DNA of 64,000 nt from Bolinopsis microptera (GCF_026151205.1 NC_087084.1:9947453-10011452); one strand, 5' to 3'. Numbered from the stretch's first letter, positions 39,366 through 51,328 are shown. Notes: a model not told the origin generated them from the letters alone. Translations and numbers: made by a program.

Positions 39366-41716
39366 TCATACATTAGCAGTGTTAGTCACCATACCTTAGC
39401 AGTGTTAGTCACCATACCTTAGCAGTGTTAGTCACCATACCTTAGCAGTGTTAGTCACCATACCTTAGCAGTGTTAGTCACCATACCTTAGCAGTGTTAG
39501 TCACCATACTTTAGCAGTGTTAGTCACCATACCTTAGCAGTGTTAGTCACCATGACCATACCTTAGCAGTGTTAGTCACAATACCTTAGCAGTGTTAGTC
39601 ACCATACCTTAGCAGTGTTAGTCACCATACCTTAGCAGTGTAAGTCACAATACTTTAGCAGTGTTAGTCACCATACCTTAGCAGTGTTAGTCACCATACC
39701 TGAGCAGTGTTAGTCACTATACCTTAGCAGTGTTAGTCACCATACCTTAGCAGTGTTAGTTACCATACCTTAGCAGTGTTAGTTACCATACCTTAGCAGT
39801 GTTAGTCACCATACCTTAGCAGTGTTAGTCACCATTCGTTAGCAGTGTTAGTCACCATACCTTAGCAGTGTTAGTCACCATTTGTTAGCAGTGTTAGTCA
39901 CCATACCTTAGCAGTGTTAGTCACCATACCTGAGCAGTGTTAGTCACTATACTTTAGCAGTGTTAGTCATCATACCTTAGCAGTGTTAGTCACCATACCT
40001 TAGCAGTGTTAGTCACCATACCTTAGCAGTGTTAGTCACCATACCTTAGCAGTGTTAGTTACCATACCTTAGCAGTGTTAGTTACCATACCTTAGCAGTG
40101 TTAGTCACCATACCTTAGCAGTGTTAGTCACCATTCGTTAGCAGTGTTAGTCACCATACCTTAGCAGTGTTAGTCACCATTTGTTAGCAGTGTTAGTCAC
40201 CATACCTTAGCAGTGTTAGTCACCATACCTGAGCAGTGTTAGTCACTATACTTTAGCAGTGTTAGTCATCATACCTTAGCAGTGTTAGTCACCATACCTT
40301 AGCAGTGTTAGTCACCATACCTTAGCAGTGTTAGTCACCATACCTTAGCAGTGTTAGTTACCATACCTTAGCAGTGTTAGTTACCATACCTTAGCAGTGT
40401 TAGTCACCATACCTTAGCAGTGTTAGTCACCATACCTTAGCAGTGTTAGTCACCATGACCATACCTTAGCAGTGTTAGTCACCATTTGTTAGCAGTGTTA
40501 GTCACCATACCTTAGCAGTGTTAGTCACCATACCTGAGCAGTGTTAGTCACTATACTTTAGCAGTGTTAGTCATCATACCTTAGCAGTGTTAGTCACCAT
40601 ACCTTAGCAGTGTTAGTCACCATACCTTAGCAGTGTTAGTCACCATACCTTAGCAGTGTTAGTTACCATACCTTAGCAGTGTTAGTTACCATACCTTAGC
40701 AGTGTTAGTCACCATACCTTAGCAGTGTTAGTCACCATTCGTTAGCAGTGTTAGTCACCATACCTTAGCAGTGTTAGTCACCATTTGTTAGCAGTGTTAG
40801 TCACCATACCTTAGCAGTGTTAGTCACCATACCTGAGCAGTGTTAGTCACTATACTTTAGCAGTGTTAGTCATCATACCTTAGCAGTGTTAGTCACCATA
40901 CCTTAGCAGTGTTAGTCACCATACCTTAGCAGTGTTAGTCACCATACCTTAGCAGTGTTAGTCACCATACCTTAGCAGTGTTAGTCACCATACCTTAGCA
41001 GTGTTAGTCACCATACCTGAGCAGTGTTAGTCACTATACTTTAGCAGTGTTAGTCATCATACCTTAGCAGTGTTAGTCACCATACCTTAGCAGTGTTAGT
41101 CACCATACCTTAGCAGTGTTAGTCACCATACCTTAGCAGTGTTAGTCATCATACCTTAGCAGTGTTAGTCACCATACCTTAGCAGTGTTAGTCACCATAC
41201 CTTAGCAGTGTTAGTCACCATACCTTAGCAGTGTTAGTTACCATACCTTAGCAGTGTTAGTTACCATACCTTAGCAGTGTTAGTCACCATACCTTAGCAG
41301 TGTTAGTCACCATACCTTAGCAGTGTTAGTCACCATGACCATACCCTAGCAGTGTTAGTCACCATACCTTAGCAGTGTTAGTCACCATACCTGAGCAGTG
41401 TTAGTCACTATACTTTAGCAGTGTTAGTCATCATACCTTAGCAGTGTTAGTCACCATACCTTAGCAGTGTTAGTCACCATACCTTAGCAGTGTTAGTCAC
41501 CATACCTTAGCAGTGTTAGTTACCATACCTTAGCAGTGTTAGTTACCATACCTTAGCAGTGTTAGTCACCATACCTTAGCAGTGTTAGTCACCATACCTT
41601 AGCAGTGTTAGTCACCATGACCATACCCTAGCAGTGTTAGTCACCATACCTTAGCAGTGTTAGTCACCATACCTTAGCAGTGTTAGTCACCATACCTTAG
41701 CAGTGTTAGTTACCAG
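39366..41716 (+). repeat. 23-bp satellite CATACCTTAGCAGTGTTAGTCAC, about 100 copies
   Basis: Units are nearly identical. Variant units (TACCTGAGC, CACTATACTTT, CATCATACC, GTTACC, ATTCG, ATTTG) recur in the same order about every 300 bases, showing a higher-order repeat. A short outlier block of about four units is at 42290-42385, after the orphan exon. Confidence 0.93.
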
Positions 41717-42127
41717 GACTAATAGCAGCTGCATTAGAGACGGTTAAAACAAGTATCTGTACAACAAGTGGACGTGGTGTTAAGGGGAGGCGTGGCTAGT
41801 TCCAAGTTAACGTTTTCAATAATGCAACACGAGTAATCTCGCTGCTTGGGTAGGCGAGGCTATGACATTATTATGCTAATCCCCTTGGGCTCTTAGAAGG
41901 ATAGAAAACTTAAAGAGGGCAGTCAGGAATCTTCCTTGCCTTCAAACCTTTTGTTTCCCATATTTCCTGGCCTCACGAGTTCTTGGATTAGCCTAGAACA
42001 CCAAATAATTTTGAACAATTTGGTTCTTACAACCACGCTGAATATGCAACGCTCATTTTAGTAGATCTATCTGGCGTCCTGGTGGATTTAATCGATTGCA
42101 TTTACCTTTACAATTATTGTATCATAG

Positions 42128-42282
42128 CGGAGCGCTATACACTATACACGAAGACACGATCACAGGCTACCACGTCTTGTGTAATCCAGGATTTGGTTTA
42201 GGATCGGACACTCAAAACAACGACAGATGGAATGACTGCATGGTTTCCAAAACGTGGCCTAAAGAAAAACTACACGTTACTG
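42128..42282 (+). CDS. Orphan sushi/CCP-like exon
   Basis: A 155-bp segment between a TCATAG acceptor and a CTG/GTATGT donor. In the open frame it reads GALYTIHEDTITGYHVLC, NPGFGLGS, DRWNDCMVSKTW. The spacing (YHVLC-PGFGLG-----C----W) resembles the second half of a sushi (CCP) module. No neighbouring exons were recognised. The 23-bp satellite lies on both sides and restarts right after the donor, where GTATGTGTTAGTATCATACC itself looks like a diverged unit. It may be part of a gene whose other exons are far away, or a relic. Confidence 0.5.
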
Positions 42283-42289
42283 GTATGTG

Positions 42290-42385
42290 TTAGTATCATA
42301 CCTTAGCAGTGTTAGTCACCATACCTTAGCAGTGTTAGTCACCATATCTTAGCAGTGTTAGTCACCATACCTTAGCAGTGTTAGT
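42290..42385 (+). repeat. Second block of the 23-bp satellite
   Basis: About four units of CATACCTTAGCAGTGTTAGT directly after the orphan exon. It is followed by GTGGTGTTAAGGGGAGGCGT, which also follows the main block at about 41775, so exon and flank sit between duplicated segments. Confidence 0.85.
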
Positions 42386-42494
42386 TACCAGGACTAAAAG
42401 TAGCTGCATTAAGGTGGTGTTAAGGGGAGGCGTGGCTAGTTGAACGTGTTTTTATTCGCGTGCTAAGGATTTAATGCTACTTTGCGAGAGATTA

Positions 42495-42556
42495 TACGTT
42501 ATTATAGAGTGTGAGAGGGACAGTGGGGACCTGGTCTACTGGACTAGGGATTAGAC
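42495..42556 (+). pseudogene. Displaced copy of part of exon 26 (EGF/Ig exon) of the modular gene
   Basis: About 60 bases, ACGTTATTATAGAGTGTGAG, GGACAGTGGGGACCTGGTC, TACTGGACTAGGGATTAGAC, match 30826-30885 except for one substitution and one missing A that breaks the frame. Flanks are unrelated. It is a recent microduplication about 11.7 kb downstream. Confidence 0.85.
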
Positions 42557-42880
42557 TTAGGGACTATAACGGGTGGAAGATGAATAATTGAAATTCTAAC
42601 AGCATCTTGTTCCCTTCATTGTGCTGATTCCGCGAAGCATTCTGTTTAATTTCCTATCATTCTGTAGAATGAGATATCGTTCATTTAAAATAGGGTAATT
42701 ATAGGCCGGTCAAGGATTGCAGCCCAATTAAGAGCTGATCAATTGTAGCTCCTTGTGCCATATAAGGGAAAACTGAGGTCACGTGCTAGTCGGTCCTATC
42801 ACGTGACCTGATTCGTAAATCCTCGGGCACGTGATCACATTCGTAACGTGTCGTATGCCAACTAGGATATTTTGTGACGT

Positions 42881-43044
42881 CACCAGAACTCAAGTTACTT
42901 GATCGCCTGATCAAGTAACATGAGCTCTGGTGAGCAATATAGTGTGAGCAATATAATGTGAGCGATATAGTGTGAGCAATATAGTGTGAGCAATATAGTG
43001 TGAGCAATATAGTGTGAGCAATATAGTGTGAGCAATATAGTGTA
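42881..43044. repeat. 52-bp palindrome followed by a 14-bp repeat
   Basis: CACCAGAACTCAAGTTACTT/GATC pairs with GATCAAGTAACATGAGCTCTGGTG around GCCT, two mismatches in 24. It is followed by about eight copies of GAGCAATATAGTGT. Confidence 0.8.
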
Positions 43045-43395
43045 TCGTGTGTAATTGGACCCAATTAGAGGAGCTGAGCGCTCATATATTTATAGCAGCA
43101 TCTGGTACCACATTCTGAAACCCAGCATACAGCTGACCCTGAGAATCAAAAATAGAACGATTATTTATTGATGAAAATCGAAGGGAAAACCTTGTAAGTG
43201 TAACCCTACGTTTTCGATGAGGCTGAACAAGATTAAACTGGTTATAATTATCATACTCTCGTGTAAATTGCTTTAAAACGTAATAATTGAAATTGAATGA
43301 TGCTATCAATTATTGTAATTGGGGGTGCACGATAAAAATAAAATTGCCTGGATTTTAAAATTTTTTGTACCATTGTTTTTTAAAGACTTTAGTTT

Positions 43396-43473
43396 TACTG
43401 GGGACCCCAGGCTATTATGTTCATAAACATATAAAGATTCAGCAGAATGACAGGCTGAGCGCCGCCCAGTAAT
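43396..43473. mobile_element. MITE fragment, CTGGGGACC family
   Basis: TTACTGGGGACCCCAGGCTA, TTATGTTCATAAACAT and GACAGGCTGAGCGCCGCCC match the element at 51182-51328. Another piece lies at 44975-45030. Confidence 0.65.
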
Positions 43474-45115
43474 AGAGACTGTGAGAATTTCACAGTACCA
43501 AATTTTTATACCTTTTTTGGAAAGATCAGTGAGTTTTGCCTAAGTGGCATATTTGATGGTGCGCGGCTTTTGGAGCAAAAGTAGCTGTAAAAGTCGCGTA
43601 ATTTGACCAAATTCGTTGATTTTTGTCGTATTATTCTGATATATCTTCGGTTCCTTGAATGAGATTATTCTGAAAATTAGCGACGACCTTCCAATAGGGC
43701 TTTCAAAACTGTCCGAAAAATTTGGTGGATATCGGAGTTGATGTAATAATGAAAATGGGGCAAAATACGCTGCTTTTAGCTAGCTGTAAGTGTAACATAA
43801 TGTCTGATGGTTGGATATGCTTTAAATTTTTCGGATACTTTCCTTGTAAATCTATGAGTAAGCTTACAAATTTTTGTTAAAATTGGATCAAGGGAAAGTT
43901 ACTCAATACGCATTTGTTTCAAGAATTTTGTGCTGGCCGAAATTAGCGCTAAAAAACCATCTTACAGTCGGCACGAGCAGCTCACTGTCGATGGCGCACT
44001 ACCTATTGTGATACAATTTGTACAATAAGCTGAGCGGCTTAACTAATTGTAAGAACTAATGATAGAGATTAAAACTGTTATAAGCTCCCCGACGCAATCA
44101 TACACTAGGCCAGGATGGCGTTAACCCTTTAAGTTTATGTGCAGCATCTGGCATCAATTGAATCATTTTTACGCTGTTCAGTCATCAGTGTTCAAGATAT
44201 AAGAGCGTGCAAAAGAAAACCTTGACCCTAACCCTAAAGTCTAATAGTGTACTGATCTACGAAAAAAAGACCGAGGTGATCGTTGTTTGTCACGTGCACC
44301 CAACGCCTTGCACCCACCCGATGCCTCTTATGAGGTTCTCAGCTAGATAAGCTGAAACTAATGCACGATTAAGATCATGATTTGGGGCAGCCCATTGGTT
44401 TTTGAGAGAATCAGGTCTCACCTGCATGTAGCACTGTAGGTTTGAATATTCATTGTTACTAGAAAATCTGGCCCAGCCAAGTGGTTTATGAAAGAATCAG
44501 GTATCATCTCCTTATAGTACAGCAGATTTGAATATATGAATATTAATTGTTCCCAGAAAACCAGGCCGGAGAGCTTTGCAGTACATGACAAACGCCATGC
44601 AATAAAAGAATAAAGGTGAGGGATCGTGAATGCTGCTGCACCTTCACTGTATCGTTTACAAAAGATGATGAGTCTGACAAATTGTCGGTGCACTGTTAGG
44701 AAATAGCACAAGTAAAGGAGCGCACAAGAGATTCTGTGTGAGTTTTAATCGTTTCCTATATAACCGCGTCATTCTATTCACTACATTCGGCCGATTATGT
44801 GATCAGGACTGAGCTGTCGAGAATCTTTATCGCCTCTTCCAGAGGTCCTCCAGTCAGCGTCCCTCCTATAACCCGCGAGCTATTACAATTTCTCGTGGAA
44901 GAGGCTGACATTTGCCGAGTGCAGTAATGAAGACCGATTAGGCCCGCCTGAACAAAGGTACACACAGTGCTGTTTTACTGGGCGGCGCTCAGAATCTCTA
45001 TTCTAACATAATAGCCTGGTCCCCAGGTAAAGTGCTGTTAGGAAATAGTGAACTGAGATTTACACAGATTCACAGAATATGGTTTTTGCGCACTGCGCAG
45101 ACGGTAAATTCTCTA
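43474..45115. other. Intergenic, no gene recognised
   Basis: No convincing exon on either strand. It contains a MITE fragment at 44975-45030 and two short direct repeats around 44400-44560 (AGAATCAGGT with ATCTC or CTCACC). Confidence 0.4.
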
Positions 45116-45329
45116 TACTAGCAGGAACCCGTATAACCCTAAAATGGTCTCAAGACTCAAGAGACTAAAATAATTATTATCTATTTAATTCGTGTTTTTG
45201 ACACCACTTGGGGTACCAAATTTTGGGCTCTAAAACTCCTATTTCTTGGCCAATTTTTTATTTTTCCATACTGATTTTGAGGCCATTAAAGCACTTGACC
45301 ATTTTAGGGTTAGACGGGTTCTGCTAGTA
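45116..45329. mobile_element. MITE with TACTAGCAGGAACCCGT ends
   Basis: The left end TACTAGCAGGAACCCGTATA, ACCCTAAAATGG is mirrored by CCATTTTAGGGTTAGACGGG, TTCTGCTAGTA at the right; TA at both boundaries. The same sequence forms the core of the long palindrome at 52.5 kb. Confidence 0.75.
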
Positions 45330-45633
45330 TTTGCTAAAGATTCAAACGAATACGGATAACAACCAATATCGAAAAGGATTACTAATATACCAATGGATTG
45401 TATCGGGACTCCTATAAGCGTAATTTCAAGTCTTTATAGCGGTTTTAGGATGAACTAACGGTATTTTAGGATTGTGTAAGGGCTACTTACGAGTATGTTG
45501 ACGCTCATGTTATGAGAATGATCCCCTTCCGTTGTGCATTACTTAAGATCGTTAAACTATGTTTTTTTTGATAGACCATTGAGTCATGGCGGAACTTTGT
45601 GTAGAGCTATCTCATTACCTTCTGCCTCAAATT

Positions 45634-45925
45634 GAAAGTTAACCTTACCTTTTACTTGGCATCTGTAGTTAACATTACCTTGTGTCTTACATCTAGAGTT
45701 AGCAAACGCTTGTGTCTTACATCTGGAGTTAACATTATCTTTTGTTTTACAGCTGGAGTTAACATTAACTTGTGTCTTACATCTGGAGTTAACATTAGCT
45801 TGTGTCTTACATCTAAATTTAACATTACAATATACCTTACATCTAAAGTTAACATTATGTTATAATACTGTTCATCTGGAGTTAACGTTACATTTCAGTT
45901 AAACCACACATCTAAAGTTTAAATT
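45634..45925 (+). repeat. 30-bp minisatellite
   Basis: About nine copies of GGAGTTAACATTACCTTGTG plus TCTTACATCT, degenerating to the right. Open frames across it reflect the period divisible by three. Confidence 0.85.
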
Positions 45926-46085
45926 ATCCTGTACCCTATCATGTACATTCCATATTCCGGCTTATTCGACATTCATTATATACCGGAAGGTATAAATAGT
46001 ATTCTTTGGTCAGTTTTTATATTGTACATAGAGACATAATCCTTCGGATTATTACAATGATATATTGTGCCTTTGATAGGGTCAC

Positions 46086-46130
46086 TTATATTTACCAATA
46101 TCCTCAAACTCAAATGAACGTGTCCATATC
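46086..46130. mobile_element. Solo terminus of the 2.9-kb TIR element
   Basis: TTTACCAATATCCTCAAACT plus CAAATGAACGTGTCCATA matches the right end at 36627-36672 with about two changes. No partner terminus was noticed nearby. Confidence 0.65.
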
Positions 46131-46930
46131 ACAATGCTGGCAAGCATTACCGTTGCCGTTATATTCACAATACTACAGGGTGGACCAAAAATCAGTGGGC
46201 ATACGTTGGCCTTAATAGCTTTGCCGTGTTTTATATTTCAATAAACATTCTCGGTATCATTTTGCATTTGAGAACGGTCAATCAAATTAATATCATTTCA
46301 TTTTGTTTGGGAAAGAGAGACACTGGCAGCGGTCCACTCTACCCATGATTATGGGTTTTGGTAAAATATCATCTCTTTTTGATTATAATGTCAGGGTACT
46401 TTATAAAGTCGAAATATAAATCTTCATTAATAAGGACGAAGTTTCAACGATTTCGAAATTTTTCCTTTAAAAACATTTCCTTGTGTTTAGGTAAGCATAT
46501 CGGTCGATCACTGACTGAATATGCCACTTAATACTCATTCAAGTTGGCATTAAATTCATATATTATAATGACATTAAACTGTCGTGGCAAAGCAGAATTT
46601 GTTGGAAATCACGAATGAGCAAAATTCTCACCTTTCGCACGTGCAAACTTTGAGCGGACGTTGCGTGCGTATCCAATATTGAATCGCCGTAAATTTTTGC
46701 ATGTAATTGTTTTATATATATCTTGATAAGCATGCAAAGTTTCAAAGTATTTCAAGAAGAACTGTAATCACAACGGCACTCAAAAGTTGACAGAAAACGA
46801 AGAAAACAGCAATTTTCAGTGATTTTAGCAATTTTCTATCAATTTGGGCGTGTCCCCACGTGTGCAACTTTTCGATTTTCAACTTTAAAACTAGCCTAAT
46901 GCACAATTTATACCTATTGGAAGCAGAACT

Positions 46931-47391
46931 GGGGGTCCTTTCCGAAACGGTACTTAAGTCAAAAATGGTACTTAAGTAAAAAGTTAAGCAAAAAGTATTT
47001 TCGAAATAAAACTTAAGTCATATTTCGCACTTAAGTATTTTTACTTAAGTAGAGAATTTTACTTAAGTACGTACTTAAGTGCCGTGTTTTTTACTTAAAA
47101 TGTAACTGTAAGTATGGTCTAGAGGTTACTTAAGTGCCTAAATTGTAACTCTAAATCAAAATATTAAATGTAAAACAAGTTTTTGAAAGGTTGCAAACTA
47201 ATTAGTATTATTAGTAATTAGTATTATTAGTAATTGGTATTATTAGTAATTGTATTATTAGTAATTGCCAACTAAATAGTACAATTACAGTATTAACTTT
47301 ACAAAATTTTATGGTACAAAAAATTGTCTAATAATTTCATTTCGTTGATTTTTTGACCATACACTTAAACGTTTTTTCGGAAAGGACCCCC
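46931..47391. mobile_element. 461-bp MITE with GGGGGTCCTTTCCGAAA ends and ACTTAAGT clusters
   Basis: GGGGGTCCTTTCCGAAA at the left and TTTCGGAAAGGACCCCC at the right are exact inverses. Near the left end the palindrome ACTTAAGT, or a close relative, occurs about nine times within 170 bases, resembling subterminal repeats of hAT-like elements. Confidence 0.75.
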
Positions 47392-47872
47392 TGAGCTCCA
47401 CAACCCAAGGCATGGCCCAACACCAGAGAATACTAAATCGCAAAATTGACGTTTTTATAAAATAATTCTTCAAAAAAGCACAAACTTCAATGACGAATAT
47501 CTTTATGAAGGGGCAAGCTAAAAAACTTTCCGGTAGATTTTCAGAATGCTTGAACAATTATCTAAGATGAAAATTTCCTCAGATTTTGAATACAATTACT
47601 TTTTAATGTGTAAAATCATTTTTAAAAGTTATAACTTTGTCAAAAATCGAGTTTTAAAAACGGTTAACTTGATGACGTCATCAAGGGGTGTTCATGACGT
47701 CAAATAATTTGTTTATACAATGTAAACTAAAGTGTAAACAATTATTTTCAAGACCTGTGGTCGGAAATGGCTGTATCTTTTACACTTTTGAATCTACGGA
47801 CAATTAAATGCAGGCTACAATTGACTGGCAAAGCGTCTATCCCTGAATATAATATGTATATAATATATATAA

Positions 47873-48907
47873 TTCGAACAATTGAAACAAATCAAATTGG
47901 CGGGCAAACGATCCGTTTCATGATATGTATAAAAACAATACCAATCATCAGTGCCAAATAGAATAATGAATTGTAGCGCTATGACATGTTGCTCCTTTAT
48001 AAAATAATTTTTATCGATCATGAAACATTTTCAAAATTATCAAAATTTACAAAATTTCCAAAAAAACAGTTTATTGTGTCCGTCCCAATTTTAAAATTGT
48101 CTATGAAGTAAGGTAGTAAGATATCTTTGGCTTTTAAAGTTGTAAACTGTGTTGGCCTTCGTGTAGTGGTAGAGGAAAATTCTTTACTGAGTTCCGTGAA
48201 GCTGGTAGAATTAGGATCCGTATTTGAGAGTTAATTGTTGATTCTGGTTATCAAACGAGAGTGCTCAACAACGACGAGTCGAAGGAGCATAACTAATAAA
48301 TAGTTGTTGTTTGGTTTCCCAAAGAGAGTGCTCGACTGCAGTTAAGCAGGAGCATTATAATTTTTATACATATCATGAAACGGATCGTTTGCCCGCCAAT
48401 TTGATTTGTTTCAATTGTTCGAATTATAATGCTCCTGCTTAACTGCAGTCGAGCACTCTCTTTGGGAAACCAAACAACAACTATTTATTAGTTATGCTCC
48501 TTCGACTCGTCGTTGTTGAGCACTCTCGTTTGATAACCAGAATCAACAATTAACTCTCAAATACGGATCCTAATTCTACCAGCTTCACGGAACTCAGTAA
48601 AGAATTTTCCTCTACCACTACACGAAGGCCAACACAGTTTACAACTTTAAAAGCCAAAGATATCTTACTACCTTACTTCATAGACAATTTTAAAATAGAC
48701 AATTTTTAAAATTGTTTTTTTGGAAATTTTGTAAATTTTGATAATTTTGAAAATGTTTCATGATCGATAAAAATTATTTTATAAAGGAGCAACATGTCAT
48801 AGCGCTACAATTCATTATTCTATTTGGCACTGATGATTGGTATTGTTTTTATACATATCATGAAACGGATCGTTTGCCCGCCAATTTGATTTGTTTCAAT
48901 TGTTCGA
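47873..48907. repeat. Roughly 1-kb inverted repeat (arms about 485 bp)
   Basis: The left arm (about 47873-48360, starting TTCGAACAATTGAAACAAAT) is the inverse of the right arm (about 48425-48907), with a spacer of about 65 bases. The spacer itself starts with a copy of the arm end, so a 120-bp segment (ATCATGAAACGGATCGTTTG) occurs in direct orientation at 48370 and 48860. No coding. Confidence 0.85.
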
Positions 48908-49004
48908 ATTATAATGCTCCTGCTTAACTGCAGTCGAGCACTCTCTTTGGGAAACCAAACAACAACTATTTATTATTATAATATATATATGTATATTATA
49001 TGTA

Positions 49005-50287
49005 TCACGACAATCTGTCGTAAAACAGGGGTTCCAGAAAACCCATTTCCCGATACTCCTGAAACACGAAATTTTTTTTACAGTCGATTTGGTCAACGTC
49101 TAGACGCCCTGCAAAGTTTCAGATCTCTAACTTAATTTTAACATGGTTTTTAGGGCACCTGAATATGGCGATTTTGGGTTTTTTACCGAATTTCGTATAA
49201 CAGTGCTGGCGAGTATTTTATGCAAATTTCTTAAAAATCTCAACATAACTATTTTTTATTCCTGTCATCTTTGACATCAAATTGGAATGTTTTGGACTAA
49301 AAATAAATCTGCTGAACGACTTCCGATGAGTCTAATGCCTGAAAAACTCCCCGCCTAAAATTTTCAGAGACGGTAGATTATTAAATTTTGCATATGATCT
49401 AAAAAACATGAAGCAAAACGGATTAGAAATGACGAAGTTATCAAGCATTTTCTGTATCTCGTTAACAGAATTGACTGGGTGATTATATGACACCATGACA
49501 CGACACCTTAATTGGGCACCCTTAACAATTCCCATAATTTTTAACGGGGTGGTTAACGGGGTCACCTAATCACGTGAATAGGTAAACAGATCACCTGATC
49601 ACACGTAATGAATAAACTCGTTGTGCTTCGTATCTCGGTCATCTGAGAAGCTATAACTCTAATTCTTTCAGGACAAACGTAATTCGAATGGCCAAACACA
49701 ATTCAGTAAAATTTAGCTTGATCCGACTATCCAAATTATCAAATAAATGAAAAATGAACCTTCATTTGAAAAAAATGTATTCGAATATTTTTCGATTTGA
49801 CAAATTCCTCGAACCAGTGGTGGTAGTAAGTCATAACAGAAAGAATTATTTCAATTGGGCACTCATTGACTGAGCTATTAAGGGCAACGTTTGCCCACTG
49901 ACTTTTGGCCCACCCTGTATTTACCCCCTATACTATTATATCCCCTTTATTGTTTTCCAGGCATTAAGACTCATCGAAAGTAGTTCAGCAGGTATATTTA
50001 AGTAAAAAACATTCTAATTCAATGCTAAAGATGACAGGAATAAGAAATAGTTATGTGGAGGTTTTTAAGAAATTTGCGCAAAATACGCGCCAGCATGTTA
50101 TACGAAATTAGGTAAAAAACCCAAAATCACCATATTCAGGTGCCTTAAAAACCATGTTAAAATTGAGTTAGAGATCTGAAACTTTGCAGTCTAGACCTTG
50201 TCCAAATCGACTGTAAAAAATTTCATGTTTCAGGAGTATCGGGAAGTGGGTTTTCTGGAACCCCTGTTTTACAACAGATTGTCGTGA
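49005..50287. mobile_element. Foldback element with about 330-bp inverted ends
   Basis: The arm 49005-49341 (CACGACAATCTGTCGTAAAA to GAGTCTAATGCCTG) is mirrored by 49958-50287 (CAGGCATTAAGACTCATC to AACAGATTGTCGTG), diverged by roughly one base in ten. The 616-bp spacer has no recognised gene. Confidence 0.75.
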
Positions 50288-50446
50288 AGTATATAGATGT
50301 ATATATGATGTCACTGAAGATTGCTGTTAACACATCCATGAAACTTATAGTTTGACGATAACATCGTTTACTTTGTACCGTTATTTCATGCTCCTAGCAA
50401 CAGCTAGTAGAGCCCTTTTTTCTATAAGAGAAGAAAACCAGTTGTT

Positions 50447-50570
50447 ATATATATATATATTTCGTTGCTGTACTCCTACACATTAAAAGTCGGTGTTGAT
50501 TAGATCTTCGAAATTCTTTGCATCATTTATTAAACATCGTTATCTGAGATAAAATTGTTCTAAAAGCAAC
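50447..50570. mobile_element. Fragment of the element forming the outer arms at 52.2-53.0 kb
   Basis: GCTGTACTCCTACACATTAA, AAGTCGGTGTTGATTAGATC and TTAAACATCGTTATCT match the right outer arm at 52860-52965 in inverse orientation. Confidence 0.6.
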
Positions 50571-50968
50571 TGGAATATACACAAATCTTTAAAATAACTT
50601 ACAAACTAGGAAAGGAAAACAAATCTTAGGAAGACGTACAAAACTATGTGACTTAAAACGGTACAAAACTAAAACATACTGAGTAATAATCAAACGAAAA
50701 GAATGGCTGAGTACATCTTATCTAATCTATTAAAAATTAGTTTCTCGGAAAAGGCTAGATTTCTCTGAATCAAACAGTAAAAATATTTAAATAGTAATGA
50801 ATATAACACGTCTCTGATAGCAATATTGTAAACTAAACACGGGGTTATAGGCTCAGATCATGTTAAATAAAATAAATAAACTAAACACTAAGCTCCAGCG
50901 GATTTAAAAAGGATGTGGTTACTATATATATGATGTTTTTTAATAATATAAAAACCTAGCAACTTAGT

Positions 50969-51030
50969 TACAAAGTGGTGACCAATGAACTCTGACAACT
51001 GGAATGGACACCAGAGGTTGGATACTATTG
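50969..51030 (+). pseudogene. Displaced copy of part of exon 30 (C-type lectin) of the modular gene
   Basis: CAAAGTGGTGACCAATGAAC, TCTGACAACTGGAATGGA and CACCAGAGGTTGGATACTA match 32691-32756 with several substitutions and a small deletion, including the splice donor. With the exon 26 copy at 42495 it lies on the same strand and in the same order as in the gene. Confidence 0.75.
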
Positions 51031-51086
51031 TAGGTTAATAACGTTTGTTGGTGGATGTATATTGTATCTTTATTTATTAGTGAAGT

Positions 51087-51151
51087 GCGTAATAATATAT
51101 CAATAAACCTTCCTATGAATCATAGGAAGGTTTATTGATATATTATTACGC
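51087..51151. repeat. Perfect 31-bp hairpin with 3-base loop
   Basis: GCGTAATAATATATCAATAA, ACCTTCCTATG is followed by AAT and its exact inverse. It could be a microRNA-like hairpin or a very young foldback; no flanking evidence decides. Confidence 0.8.
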
Positions 51152-51181
51152 AAAAGTATCAAATAGGAATCATAATAATAG

Positions 51182-51328
51182 TTTACCTGGGGACCTCGGG
51201 CTATTATGTTCATAAACATATTATGTTCATAAACATATTATGTTCATAAACAAGAGATTAGGCGGAATGACAGGCTGAGCGCGGCCCAGTAATGTTTATG
51301 AACATAAAAGCCTGAGGTCCCCAGGTAA
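51182..51328. mobile_element. MITE, complete copy of the CTGGGGACCTC family
   Basis: TTTACCTGGGGACCTCGGGC, TATTATGTTCATAAACA at the left and TGTTTATGAACATAAAAGCC, TGAGGTCCCCAGGTAA at the right. ATTATGTTCATAAACAT is repeated three times, and GACAGGCTGAGCGCGGCCC lies in the middle. Confidence 0.75.

Larger units (their letters stand above)
46174..49919. mobile_element. Probable composite element with TACAGGGTGG ends (Tc1/mariner-like)
   Basis: TACAGGGTGGACCAAAAATC, AGTGGGCATACGTTGGCCTT at the left is mirrored by AAGGGCAACGTTTGCCCACT, GACTTTTGGCCCACCCTGTA at the right. No transposase was recognised inside; instead there are a nested MITE (46931-47391) and a long inverted repeat. The right end falls within the spacer of another inverted-repeat pair (49005-50287), so the two structures interlock and one may be built from separate insertions. 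Confidence 0.5.

Noticed and set aside
9045-41716. Tandem arrays as possible CRISPR loci
   Set aside because: Units are contiguous with no unique spacers, and the DNA is eukaryotic with introns; they are minisatellites.
44222-44236. Telomere-like ACCCTAACCCTAA
   Set aside because: Only two units and no context; chance.
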